Positions 58,601-64,000 of a stretch of DNA of 64,000 nt are shown here, in pieces. The first letter of the stretch is position 1. The number at the start of each line of letters is the position of its first letter. The stretch is taken from NCBI RefSeq assembly GCF_001610875.1, contig NZ_CP011272.1, positions 62,001 to 126,000 of the forward strand. Direction: 5' to 3'. Both the position numbers and the translations under genes were made by a program. The notes under the pieces were generated by a model that worked only from the letters and a program-made list of their open reading frames with translations, did no database searches and had not been told where the DNA came from. Source of the stretch: Pirellula sp. SH-Sr6A. Its GTDB lineage: Bacteria > Planctomycetota > Planctomycetia > Pirellulales > Pirellulaceae.

Positions 58601-61600
58601 GCCCATGTGATATCCAAGTAGACGTCAACGCCCGCTTGTTGGCCGTTCACAAATTCACTGGTGTAGCCACCGAAGCGTGTGAATGGACCAGTATCCGGAG
58701 TTCCGTCGGCTTCACTGACAACAGCGTACGAACCAGTCGCGCCTGTGAGTCCCGTGGCTGGACCGCTGACCGCTCCGTAGCCACCGGCTGTGACAAGACC
58801 GGAAGTATCCGTCTCAAAGTCCTGAACGAAACCAAGAACAGGCGCATCGTTGGTACCAGTGATTTGAATCAGGAAGCTCCTGGCTCCTTCGTTGTTTGCC
58901 GCTTCTCCATCGTTGATGGCAATTGAATAGGTGAGATTTAGGACGTCTCCCTGGCGAAGATAGTCAAAAGCGGCGCTCGGCGCACTAAAATTAAGATTAA
59001 CGGATCCGGTTGACGCACCACTGTTCTTGATTACCGCGTTAGGCGTTATTAGAGCAAGTAAGTCTGCCGTTGAAAGAGCTAGGCCCGTGGTAGCTCCGGA
59101 GGCAACTACGCTGTTAACACTTACTACATGGCCGATATCAACTAAGTCAGCGTCCGAAAACGTCACTGGTATCGTCGCGACAACTGGGTTTGTATCCGTT
59201 TGCTCATTGAGACTCGTTGATGCAATCGAGTTAATGACCGGAGCATCATTCGATCCGGTCACAGTCACTGTGACCGTAAATTCGTCGAACTTTGTTGCAT
59301 CGGAAGGATCACTTAGACGAACTCGGAAGGTTCGTGTAAGCGTCTGCCCATACGCGAGGAAATTGATTGCCGCGTTGCTTACGCTGTATGTCCACTCAAC
59401 TTCGCCCAACTGATCATCGAACGCCGAATCTGTCGTCGAAACTGACAGCGAGCCAACTGGTCCAATCGGTCCTCCGGGCAAGCTCGGAGAGACTACTTGC
59501 GAGAGTGGAGTCAGAGTGATGCTGGGGTCTTCGGATTGCAAATCTTGAAAGGAAATTGTGCCCGTGGCAATACTCAAACCTGCAGTAGCTAAAGGTTCAA
59601 GAACATCTCCTGTGCCCGACACTGCGTAAATCTCGGGCGCCTCTGTTTCAATTACTAAGGTGAAGGCTGCGGAGGGAGGACTGGGGTTACTGGCGTTGTC
59701 GGTCGCAATGGCCGTGATGCTGTATGTTCCGTCCGCCAGAGTCGTGCCAGTATAGTCAAACGACCATAGCCCTGCCCCATCAGCAACGGTGTCCCCTAGA
59801 AGGCCAACACCGCTATAAACTGAAATTGAGCTGTTTGGCTCAGCGGTGCCACTGAAAAGAATCGTGTTGTCGCTTGTTTTTCCATTTGTCGATACTAACC
59901 CGGTATCCCTAGTGATGGACAACACAACCGGAGCATCAGGACTATCGGTGTCCTTTGTCGTGCTGTCACCTGCCCCGGTAGCCACATTGCCAACGTTATC
60001 GATCACCGACACGGCAAGTGTAATAACGCCATCCACCAAACCGGCCAAGTCAACAGCTCCATTTGAAATTACATTGCTCACTTCAACCGTGTTAAATAAA
60101 GAATCCGTAAAGGTCAACGTCGCAACAGCGTCGCCATCCAACCCCGAGACAACATAAGGAACCGACGAGACGGTACCATTTCCGGCGAAGGCAGGAAGGG
60201 ACACACTAACAGGCAAAGACTCATCTGCCTGCAAGTCCCGGGCAAGTACTATTCCACTGGCACTCGCGTAAGACACATCCCACTTCGTGTCAGCAATTGA
60301 CTTCGCGTTTGGTCGGCTGACGATACTTACCGTCGTATTCGAAAATTCCCCTGTCACCGTGCCCGTGGTTGAAACAATTGCTAGGGCGTCATTATGCAAT
60401 GGAACGTAGGAGGGATCGACGACAAAATTCAAGGTCGCTCCCGAAACAACCACATTCCCATTCACGACAAAATTATCATACTCCGACGCCGCATTTGTGC
60501 CAAACGCCTCAATCAGCAGAACATCGCCCGAGTTTAGGACGAGGTCCCCATCAACAGTAACTCTTGCAGGACTACTGCCGGGTGACAAAATAATGGATTT
60601 GCCTGACGCATTAGCTCCCCCGGTATAGCTAGATCCGCCCTGAATATGGACCGTATCCCCCGCAGACGCAGCATCAATTGCTCTTTGCACGCTAGGCGAA
60701 GCATTTGTTGACGCAAAGCTATTGGGGGTGACATATACATGTCCACTATTCACCCTTACGAAGCCGGTGTTTTCATCATCGATGGCATGAACGATTTTAT
60801 CTTCGATCGCAAAGTTCTGAGCTACCGTTACAGCCGCACCCAAGAAGCCCTCAAACGTTGCTTGAATAGCGTTGATCTCTAGATTGTCCAAAGCATTACT
60901 GCTTAGCACCACATAATCCACCGCTTGGCCACTGAAGCTAAGATTGTTGAGCGAGTTTCCCACCAACGAGGCTGCAGTTCCGGAGAAACTTAGGCCGACA
61001 TCACCGCCAGTTACAGCACTTCCTGGCAGAACCTCAAGCGACCCTGCGGAGCTGGTCGACACTCCGGTTTCATTATTCGCAAGCGTAGCGCCTGAAAGAA
61101 CCGCTACACCACCCGTCACAAGTACACCAGTAGATGTGTTCGATACTGAATCGGCAACAATTGCTCGCCCTCCGGTTACTTGCACACCCGTGCTAATTCC
61201 CAAACTGTAGGTATTGTCTCCTGTTCCACCGATAGTTACACCAACAAAATTGCTTGCCGGCAAAGTGTCCGAGATCTGAATTGCTGTTCCGGTAGACCCG
61301 GTCGATGCACCAAATGCATTGTCGTCGATCACCGTATTAACGGGGCTAGAATCAGCGCCATTCGAACTTGCTGACTGCGAATTGACACGAACATGGGTAA
61401 AGGTAAGGCCTGCGGCCGTCAAATCTCCCTTCGGGTTGAAGACATTGCCATTGACGGACACATCGCGAGCACCGCCTACATCGACGGCCGTAACACTATT
61501 ATTAAACGTGTTGCTTATAATCGAGATGGGGGAACCGCTCGCTACGTTACGATTGACCTGCAGAGAGGTGCGCGGAACAGAAGCCGCGATACTCAGAGAC

Positions 61601-64000
61601 GGGTTAAAAGCATTATTCTGGATCGTCACTGGAGCACCCGCATTCGGATCTGCAACTACCAAGCCGCCGCCACCGCTAATATGGGCACCATTGAATGCGT
61701 TATTGGTTATGGAGGAAGGAGCACCGGATGGAAATTGGAAAATCAAGTCGTTTGCAGAACCTGCAAATGTGTTACCAGTAACAGTCGCATTCAATTGCGC
61801 AAACCAAACCGCCCGTTGGAAGAAGCTGGTGCCACTCGTGACATTCACATTGTTGTTGGTAATCGTGATCGCAGGAATTCCCCCAGATGGGCTGTCATAA
61901 AGCACTATCCCCGCCGCTCGCACACTAAAGCTTGGAGACCCTGACCAATTTGCAGGGGAATTGCCAATCGACGTGATCGTATTGTTCTCGATGACCAAAC
62001 CATTGAAGTCCGACGTGGTTGCGGGCGTGGCTCCTATCCCCACCGGGGCGATGGGTTGCCCCGCGCCGTTATCATTCTGGTTTACTTGAATGCTCAGATC
62101 TCGAATGGTGACGTTGGTAGAGGCGATTGTGGAAATAATCTGCTGCGATCCAGAGGTTCTTTTAATCGAAGCAACACCAGTACCATCGATCGTGGAGGGC
62201 TTATTGACGATGAAAGTCTCATCGTAGATTCCTTCGGTAACCTCAACCATTCTCGCCCCCCCCGTCAGGACGCCGTCTGACAAGAGATTTATCGCTTCTT
62301 GAATCTTACCGACAGAACCAACTTGTGGGCTGTTCGCATGCGTCAAGAGATGGGACAAATCCGGTTGGAAACCAACCGTGCCAGGATTCGTGTCTATTCC
62401 CGATGCAAGAGTCGGGCTGAAGTCAATGTTTGCGGAAGCACTGCCACGAATTGCTTCAAGGCCGGGACCAGCGGGAGGAGCGACGGCGGCACCACCAAAG
62501 CCTACTGGTATTTGATCCGCGTATCCCGGTTCACCCCCCTGAACCGTACTCACCGAAGGAGTGGACGAACCAAACCAGTTCGATGAGAAATTCTTTAAAT
62601 TCGTACCTGGCGCTGCCACTGAACTACCGTATTGGCGATCCTCTACCTGTGCATACCAGTTTCCACTTATGTTATTAAACCGGAATGCTGAGTTCAACGC
62701 TTCTTGAACGGGAACGTTGCTGCCATTACTTGCATCGAGGAACAATACGCCCGAGGTCCAGTTGTTTGTAATAAAGTTGCTTTCAACCGTCAGGTTGTTC
62801 GTTTGATTCCTAAGTATCATTCCGGTACGGTTATTCGTGATCGTGTTATTCACGATTGTGTGGCCCGACGTATTGTTGATGTCAATGCCCGTGCGATTGC
62901 CCACAATTAACGTACGACGAACCGTCATTCCAGAGATTGCCGTCCCGATCACAGCGACTCCGGCGGAGTTCAGACCAGAGTTATTCCAGTCGGTTGTGTT
63001 ATTTCCCTCACGCGTAATTCGAACGTCTTCGATGGTCACGTTGCTTGCGCTGACCTGGATCGTTGCAACTGCCCCGCCTATCGCTCCGCTAACCGTGGTA
63101 GCGTCGCTACCTGCCCCCTTGACTGTAACGCCCGCTTTAGTGACGTTTACATCCTCGACGAATGTTCCAGGAGCGATCAAGATGATGTCGCCGGCGTTCG
63201 CGGCATCGATCGCCGACTGAATGGAATCGAATCCACCTCGACCTACCAAGCGATAGGTCTTTCCGGTCGAATCAACGACCGTTTCCACGTCGATCAATTG
63301 GTCTGTACCGCTGGTAGTGGTACCTGTTACTTTCCAACCAGCCAGCGTCGTTGAGCTAACCAAGACACTACCATCTGGAGTAATCTGGGATTCTGTCAAT
63401 GCTTCGGTGTAAATCGCGGTATCGTTGCCACCCTTGCCTAGAATGGTGTCGTCGCCTGCGCCACCGGTGAATGTGTCATTGTCCGAGTTGCTATTCAAGT
63501 TATTGCCGTCCAGGAAGTCGGCTCCTGATGTTCCCACGATCGTATCACTGCCTACACCACCGAGCACGACGGTGACTTGACCGCTGCTAGAGGTATTGCC
63601 GCCAGCGCTGAGGTCAATTGAGAAATTGCCTGGGACGTTACGCGCGTTGATGTCGGAATCAACATCGACGAATGTGTTGTTGGTCAAATTCGAAACGGCG
63701 AATGGTCCAACCGGGCCGTACGAAATGCCCGTTCCTGCAAGTGCGAACGTGTTGTTCGAAACAACTGGATCCGTTGTCGGTGTGTCAAGATTAATCGCGG
63801 AACGCGTGCTGTTGAACGTGTTGCCGGATATGGTCAACGCTACTCCGCTACCGTCGGACCAAATTCCACGCCCCCACGCCGCTGTACCATATTTGCCAAG
63901 CGACGTGCCTGTGATCAAGTTATTGGTGATTGCGATCGATCCCATGGCAATTGGAGAAATCGAAATCGCGCGTGCATCGGAAGTGCCACCGTTTGTCTCG
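46603..64000 (-). CDS. Giant repetitive secreted/surface protein (5' end outside window)
   Basis: The frame is open to the right edge, so at least 5798 residues are visible and the N-terminus is missing (an internal Met at 63945 is not the start). Residues below count from that Met. An RTX-like calcium patch lies at 131-178 (GSDTIVGTSGADFLDGNN, GGAGDDTILGKGGNDTAIY). Right-handed beta-helix stretches surround it (GFDSIQSAIDAANAGDIILI; SVQRAIDAASAGDTVHIQGG). Ig-like and VCBS/cadherin-like domains follow, many ending ITGTNDAP. The middle (about 1702-3824) is the duplicated A/B array, and more VCBS and cadherin-like domains run to the end. The C-terminus (FADINGSGDSVDSIDVESVV) recalls a degenerate dockerin loop. 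I noticed no cysteine where I checked. Role in adhesion, biofilm or S-layer-like coats is inference. Confidence 0.9.
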   Translation of the reverse strand, partial: ETNGGTSDARAISISPIAMGSIAITNNLITGTSLGKYGTAAWGRGIWSDGSGVALTISGNTFNSTRSAINLDTPTTDPVVSNNTFALAGTGISYGPVGPFAVSNLTNNTFVDVDSDINARNVPGNFSIDLSAGGNTSSSGQVTVVLGGVGSDTIVGTSGADFLDGNNLNSNSDNDTFTGGAGDDTILGKGGNDTAIYTEALTESQITPDGSVLVSSTTLAGWKVTGTTTSGTDQLIDVETVVDSTGKTYRLVGRGGFDSIQSAIDAANAGDIILIAPGTFVEDVNVTKAGVTVKGAGSDATTVSGAIGGAVATIQVSASNVTIEDVRITREGNNTTDWNNSGLNSAGVAVIGTAISGMTVRRTLIVGNRTGIDINNTSGHTIVNNTITNNRTGMILRNQTNNLTVESNFITNNWTSGVLFLDASNGSNVPVQEALNSAFRFNNISGNWYAQVEDRQYGSSVAAPGTNLKNFSSNWFGSSTPSVSTVQGGEPGYADQIPVGFGGAAVAPPAGPGLEAIRGSASANIDFSPTLASGIDTNPGTVGFQPDLSHLLTHANSPQVGSVGKIQEAINLLSDGVLTGGARMVEVTEGIYDETFIVNKPSTIDGTGVASIKRTSGSQQIISTIASTNVTIRDLSIQVNQNDNGAGQPIAPVGIGATPATTSDFNGLVIENNTITSIGNSPANWSGSPSFSVRAAGIVLYDSPSGGIPAITITNNNVNVTSGTSFFQRAVWFAQLNATVTGNTFAGSANDLIFQFPSGAPSSITNNAFNGAHISGGGGLVVADPNAGAPVTIQNNAFNPSLSIAASVPRTSLQVNRNVASGSPISIISNTFNNSVTAVDVGGARDVSVNGNVFNPKGDLTAAGLTFTHVRVNSQSASSNGADSSPVNTVIDDNAFGASTGSTGTAIQISDTLPASNFVGVTIGGTGDNTYSLGISTGVQVTGGRAIVADSVSNTSTGVLVTGGVAVLSGATLANNETGVSTSSAGSLEVLPGSAVTGGDVGLSFSGTAASLVGNSLNNLSFSGQAVDYVVLSSNALDNLEINAIQATFEGFLGAAVTVAQNFAIEDKIVHAIDDENTGFVRVNSGHVYVTPNSFASTNASPSVQRAIDAASAGDTVHIQGGSSYTGGANASGKSIILSPGSSPARVTVDGDLVLNSGDVLLIEAFGTNAASEYDNFVVNGNVVVSGATLNFVVDPSYVPLHNDALAIVSTTGTVTGEFSNTTVSIVSRPNAKSIADTKWDVSYASASGIVLARDLQADESLPVSVSLPAFAGNGTVSSVPYVVSGLDGDAVATLTFTDSLFNTVEVSNVISNGAVDLAGLVDGVITLAVSVIDNVGNVATGAGDSTTKDTDSPDAPVVLSITRDTGLVSTNGKTSDNTILFSGTAEPNSSISVYSGVGLLGDTVADGAGLWSFDYTGTTLADGTYSITAIATDNASNPSPPSAAFTLVIETEAPEIYAVSGTGDVLEPLATAGLSIATGTISFQDLQSEDPSITLTPLSQVVSPSLPGGPIGPVGSLSVSTTDSAFDDQLGEVEWTYSVSNAAINFLAYGQTLTRTFRVRLSDPSDATKFDEFTVTVTVTGSNDAPVINSIASTSLNEQTDTNPVVATIPVTFSDADLVDIGHVVSVNSVVASGATTGLALSTADLLALITPNAVIKNSGASTGSVNLNFSAPSAAFDYLRQGDVLNLTYSIAINDGEAANNEGARSFLIQITGTNDAPVLGFVQDFETDTSGLVTAGGYGAVSGPATGLTGATGSYAVVSEADGTPDTGPFTRFGGYTSEFVNGQQAGVDVYLDITWALNEGFQYSVAANNQAGTHRRDFAFLVRSTGTGRIEIGAANGATQTALTSTPSNAATVLASGWYTLTHVFNDVSGVLSVDLILTNKSTGASQTIATLSDPSDLIATAVGGIRYGWFTDISLPSGLAIDNLKLGVYEGAITEVADGTAGEATATYSDSGVIKFSDVDLTDTHTVAATAGALGYIGVFTPTISNVATGSGQGAVSWTFTASNSELDYLAAGETLTQVYTITVTDVPTGATSSQTVTITITGTNDAPTVTATTDVSETLSEGDAALSTSGSFNIEDVDVTDVVTVSNITVAATGTTTGAPTNLLGLFTAELNATIIDGTATTGTVDWTFNAAAGAFDYLAAGQQIVLTYTVTVSDDNVPAGSATQDIVITITGTNDAPVLGFVQDFETDTSGLVTAGGYGAVSGPATGLTGATGSYAVVSEADGTPDTGPFTRFGGYTSEFVNGQQAGVDVYLDITWALNEGFQYSVAANNQAGTHRRDFAFLVRSTGTGRIEIGAANGATQTALTSTPSNAATVLASGWYTLTHVFNDVSGVLSVDLILTNKSTGASQTIATLSDPSDLIATAVGGIRYGWFTDISLPSGLAIDNLKLGVYEGAITEVADGTAGEATATYSDSGVIKFSDVDLTDTHTVAATAGALGYIGVFTPTISNVATGSGQGAVSWTFTASNSELDYLAAGETLTQVYTITVTDVPTGATSSQTVTITITGTNDAPTVTATTDVSETLSEGDAALSTSGSFNIEDVDVTDVVTVSNITVAATGTTTGAPTNLLGLFTAELNATIIDGTATTGTVDWTFNAAAGAFDYLAAGQQIVLTYTVTVSDDNVPAGSATQDIVITITGTNDAPVISIETGNGASAFLTEGNAGLTATDTLTVTELDRNNMITTSVVSVVESGTGPTTGRPANAALLGMFSVSPTTLLSDTSSTSEQFTWAFNSVSEAFNYLAAGETLILTYTVRASDGTASDDQEVVITITGTNDAPVLGFVQDFETDTSGLVTAGGYGAVSGPATGLTGATGSYAVVSEADGTPDTGPFTRFGGYTSEFVNGQQAGVDVYLDITWALNEGFQYSVAANNQAGTHRRDFAFLVRSTGTGRIEIGAANGATQTALTSTPSNAATVLASGWYTLTHVFNDVSGVLSVDLILTNKSTGASQTIATLSDPSDLIATAVGGIRYGWFTDISLPSGLAIDNLKLGVYEGAITEVADGTAGEATATYSDSGVIKFSDVDLTDTHTVAATAGALGYIGVFTPTISNVATGSGQGAVSWTFTASNSELDYLAAGETLTQVYTITVTDVPTGATSSQTVTITITGTNDAPTVTATTDVSETLSEGDAALSTSGSFNIEDVDVTDVVTVSNITVAATGTTTGAPTNLLGLFTAELNATIIDGTATTGTVDWTFNAAAGAFDYLAAGQQIVLTYTVTVSDDNVPAGSATQDIVITITGTNDAPVLGFVQDFETDTSGLVTAGGYGAVSGPATGLTGATGSYAVVSEADGTPDTGPFTRFGGYTSEFVNGQQAGVDVYLDITWALNEGFQYSVAANNQAGTHRRDFAFLVRSTGTGRIEIGAANGATQTALTSTPSNAATVLASGWYTLTHVFNDVSGVLSVDLILTNKSTGASQTIATLSDPSDLIATAVGGIRYGWFTDISLPSGLAIDNLKLGVYEGAITEVADGTAGEATATYSDSGVIKFSDVDLTDTHTVAATAGALGYIGVFTPTISNVATGSGQGAVSWTFTASNSELDYLAAGETLTQVYTITVTDVPTGATSSQTVTITITGTNDAPTVTATTDVSETLSEGDAALSTSGSFNIEDVDVTDVVTVSNITVAATGTTTGAPTNLLGLFTAELNATIIDGTATTGTVDWTFNAAAGAFDYLAAGQQIVLTYTVTVSDDNVPAGSATQDIVITITGTNDAPVISIETGNGASAFLTEGNAGLTATDTLTVTELDRNNMITTSVVSVVESGTGPTTGRPANAALLGMFSVSPTTLLSDTSSTSEQFTWAFNSVSEAFNYLAAGETLILTYTVRASDGTASDDQEVVITITGTNDAAVINGDSTGTVVEASGGGDSAVDLGTPTATGDLSAADVDSSEDFIGASGSALYGTYSIDANGGWSYTLNNNLPAVNQLNVGQILNDSFTVTTADGTSQVVSITINGRNDAVAAGNDAYFTALNAPLVVNAVNGLLANDNDVDNVSRTVVKVNGAANVGTPVILTRGTVTVQADGSLLYVPNLNAFGFDTFSYTVSDDGLETTATVTMAILSSNQSPIAIGDFASTTRGNEVSVNVLTNDFDPDFDTMSVIAVNGVMLPGTIPATSGGGTLSISGGTITYMPASGFTGLDAFSYLVTDGRGGFSGAQVLINVTAPANTAPVLTVPTSPVAASEGTAVGFTASAVDTDSPAQTLTFNLAGAPLGASINPTTGAFSWIPGETDGGTSVTFDVLVSDGLVTVSKPVTIHVAESNVDPVVSGPTNLGTIVEDSAPISITAAQLLALASDSDLPPQTLSITGLTLETTSAGTLSGTGPSWTFTPAANFSGTVSFSFTVSDGVLATPGIASGTATLNIFATSDPDTIQPNASLHVSSTNGNGQLTEGTGNSASNFVVATDPVDAPGLEIGLRADLRLQGVAQRDPANPTKFFVPAGTAQGTPNGNDIVGDFDDNWARWNYWISINADTNPSGTETGKIGDFQYTFVLRNQTTNTILGSGTLEQGLIAAGQAALIPVINNLSLYQDSLNFEGLFGSAFDPNESATYTIEVIARNRVNGSEVLANKIEVVVNKAPVAVPDSLTGTEDTAVTFIASQLLGNDSDPDGNSLKILSVSDATDGSVVLNPDGTVTFTPNADFFGTATFKYVATDSKPIDGSSAPALVSIVIPNANDAPSTVSLDNVVASLPENSDTSSRVKIADIVVTDDGLGTNELSLEGADAAYFEIVGNALYLRAGTSLDFEVKPTYSGKVNVQDISFTKKRSADFTFSVTNLNEQPVVSDQSFSVAENSANGTIVGSIASSDVDAGDTRTTVVTGGTGAAIFAVNPVTGQITVVNSSALDFESAASYSLNVTVTDAGGLTDTAEITIDVTNVNEAPVVSSTTPVVPLGTTLEDNPFVITKAALLSNVVDVDGPVLNVLNLASPNGVVVNNGNDTWTFTPAADFNGTATFTYQVSDTIASAVANSATLTVDPVNDAPVAFDLDLTGPLENPFPANSSITLTLVSGAPANALEFPISLLATDVDSTLSPASFQFGATATVTVNGVPQTVPVADIGFSYTPATGAMVFNPTGSALLKTLGAGQIAFVNIKFGVTDNFNNDGTPFDVGNFSFKVLGVNDAPTITSNGGGDSASVSVSENSTAVTTVVATDSDVPAQNLVYSIAGGADAIKFTIHPTTGALSIVAAPNFEMPTDVGADNVYDVIVQVSDGALTDSQSIAVTVTNSNDAPVAVNDFFAASNNATIALNVLANDFDVDSPAQIITIINVNGTAVNDGSIVLLGSFGTLNVASVTSPPATNFNFNPAGPSGTTMFTYTIQDSSGATSTATVTLSIAGVNNAPTAGADTFNGFEDLAVTGNVLDNDSDIDGNTPLTAVLLSQPVAVVGGNPTTTSAGTVSMLADGSFVYTPVPDFFGVARFMYRVIDSRGGINTATVTLNMASTNDAPVGVNKTIALNRAPGVTPGAYTLILSDFELTDPKDSPVNVLDAVRIASLPTTGQLRLNNVAVTAGQVVSEADIAAGKLEFFPAMNVFGAAASTFSFRVIDNGGTLNGGVNEDLTAKTITFSVASTDTTAPQISGVYVNSAAWNPVFRDFADGGFDSNARGYAIPLGSSNQLLTLPWVNINQILVQFTEDVGASLSVSDFSLLSSVAGIRADGATSSIPQVVSVAFNPTTFIATLTLNQSLDASVINLQVLAAGVTDSSGNRLDGEWSNTLSAISGNGFAGGDFNFQFNVLPGKAAQVIPNETYSNAAVSFGTDGLLVIGAQAGFIEDGYVESPYSIFADINGSGDSVDSIDVESVVRRIASRLLRP
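52472..55657 (-). repeat. 3186-bp tandem supra-repeat, copy 1 (B, A, A in plus-strand order)
   Basis: Composed of unit B (52472-52873, 402 bp, 134 codons) and two A units (52874-54265 and 54266-55657, 1392 bp, 464 codons each). Unit A encodes a LamG-like segment (starting GFVQDFETDTSGLVTAGGYG) plus two VCBS-type domains ending ITGTNDAP; unit B encodes one more such domain (starting ISIETGNGASAFLTEGNAGL). The two A units compared by eye differ only at one base near their start (GCATCG against GCATCA). Confidence 0.9.
55658..58843 (-). repeat. 3186-bp tandem supra-repeat, copy 2
   Basis: Same order as copy 1: B (55658-56059), A (56060-57451), A (57452-58843). All landmarks are offset by exactly 3186 bp from copy 1, including the G/A difference at the A-unit borders, and stretches compared by eye are identical. 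Identity ends at 58843-58860, where the sequence changes to a different domain. Confidence 0.9.

Noticed and set aside
52583-58926. Many repeated plus-strand frames of 60-137 codons inside the array
   Set aside because: They are antisense shadows of the giant gene that recur only because the DNA repeats.
1-64000. tRNA, rRNA, riboswitch or other structured RNA genes
   Set aside because: No conserved RNA signature was recognised in the gaps read by eye; a covariance-model scan would be needed to exclude small RNAs.

Overview
The window reads as chromosome of a planctomycete, most likely Pirellulaceae-like. The strongest signs are two pairs of planctomycete surface-cytochrome proteins (PSCyt1/DUF1549/DUF1553) each followed by a DUF1501 protein, a Gfo/Idh/MocA oxidoreductase with a twin-arginine leader, a sialidase-like protein, a PQQ-type beta-propeller, very large secreted proteins, a PEP-CTERM protein, and many genes whose starts lack a clear Shine-Dalgarno. 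This is inference from gene content; no rRNA or tRNA gene was seen.

Left part (1-9.8 kb): the 5' part of a membrane-anchored protein running off the left edge (minus strand), scpB, an ultra-acidic small protein, a hemX/ccsA-like gene overlapping hemA, a minus-strand pair (multi-spanning membrane protein and sialidase), then a divergent Gfo/Idh oxidoreductase overlapping tilS. 9.8-20.2 kb (minus): two translationally coupled genes for 2220- and about 1240-residue exported proteins of unknown function. They appear to be built from one repeated module; the larger carries an internal membrane/signal-like segment, as if two proteins had been fused.

20.5-46 kb: a PSCyt/DUF1501 pair, then (minus) a DJ-1/PfpI gene and a short RecQ-type helicase, uxaA-like dehydratase (+) facing transketolase (-) across a strong hairpin, fumC, an alpha/beta hydrolase, an RlmI-like methyltransferase, a PQQ propeller, DUF486 overlapping selO, and a second PSCyt/DUF1501 pair (-). 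Next comes a decayed IS1182-type transposase and about 1 kb of non-coding DNA rich in short repeats and palindromes.

Right part (45.8-64 kb, minus): a PEP-CTERM protein lies 54 bp downstream of a giant gene that is open at the right edge, with at least 5798 codons. The giant protein has beta-helix stretches, an RTX-like calcium-binding patch, many VCBS/cadherin-like domains and a degenerate dockerin-like C-terminus. Its middle is a head-to-tail duplication of 3186 bp (unit order A-A-B, twice) that looks essentially identical at the DNA level. A textbook intrinsic terminator ends the pair. The giant protein and its small neighbour are the best candidate here for a little-described surface system.
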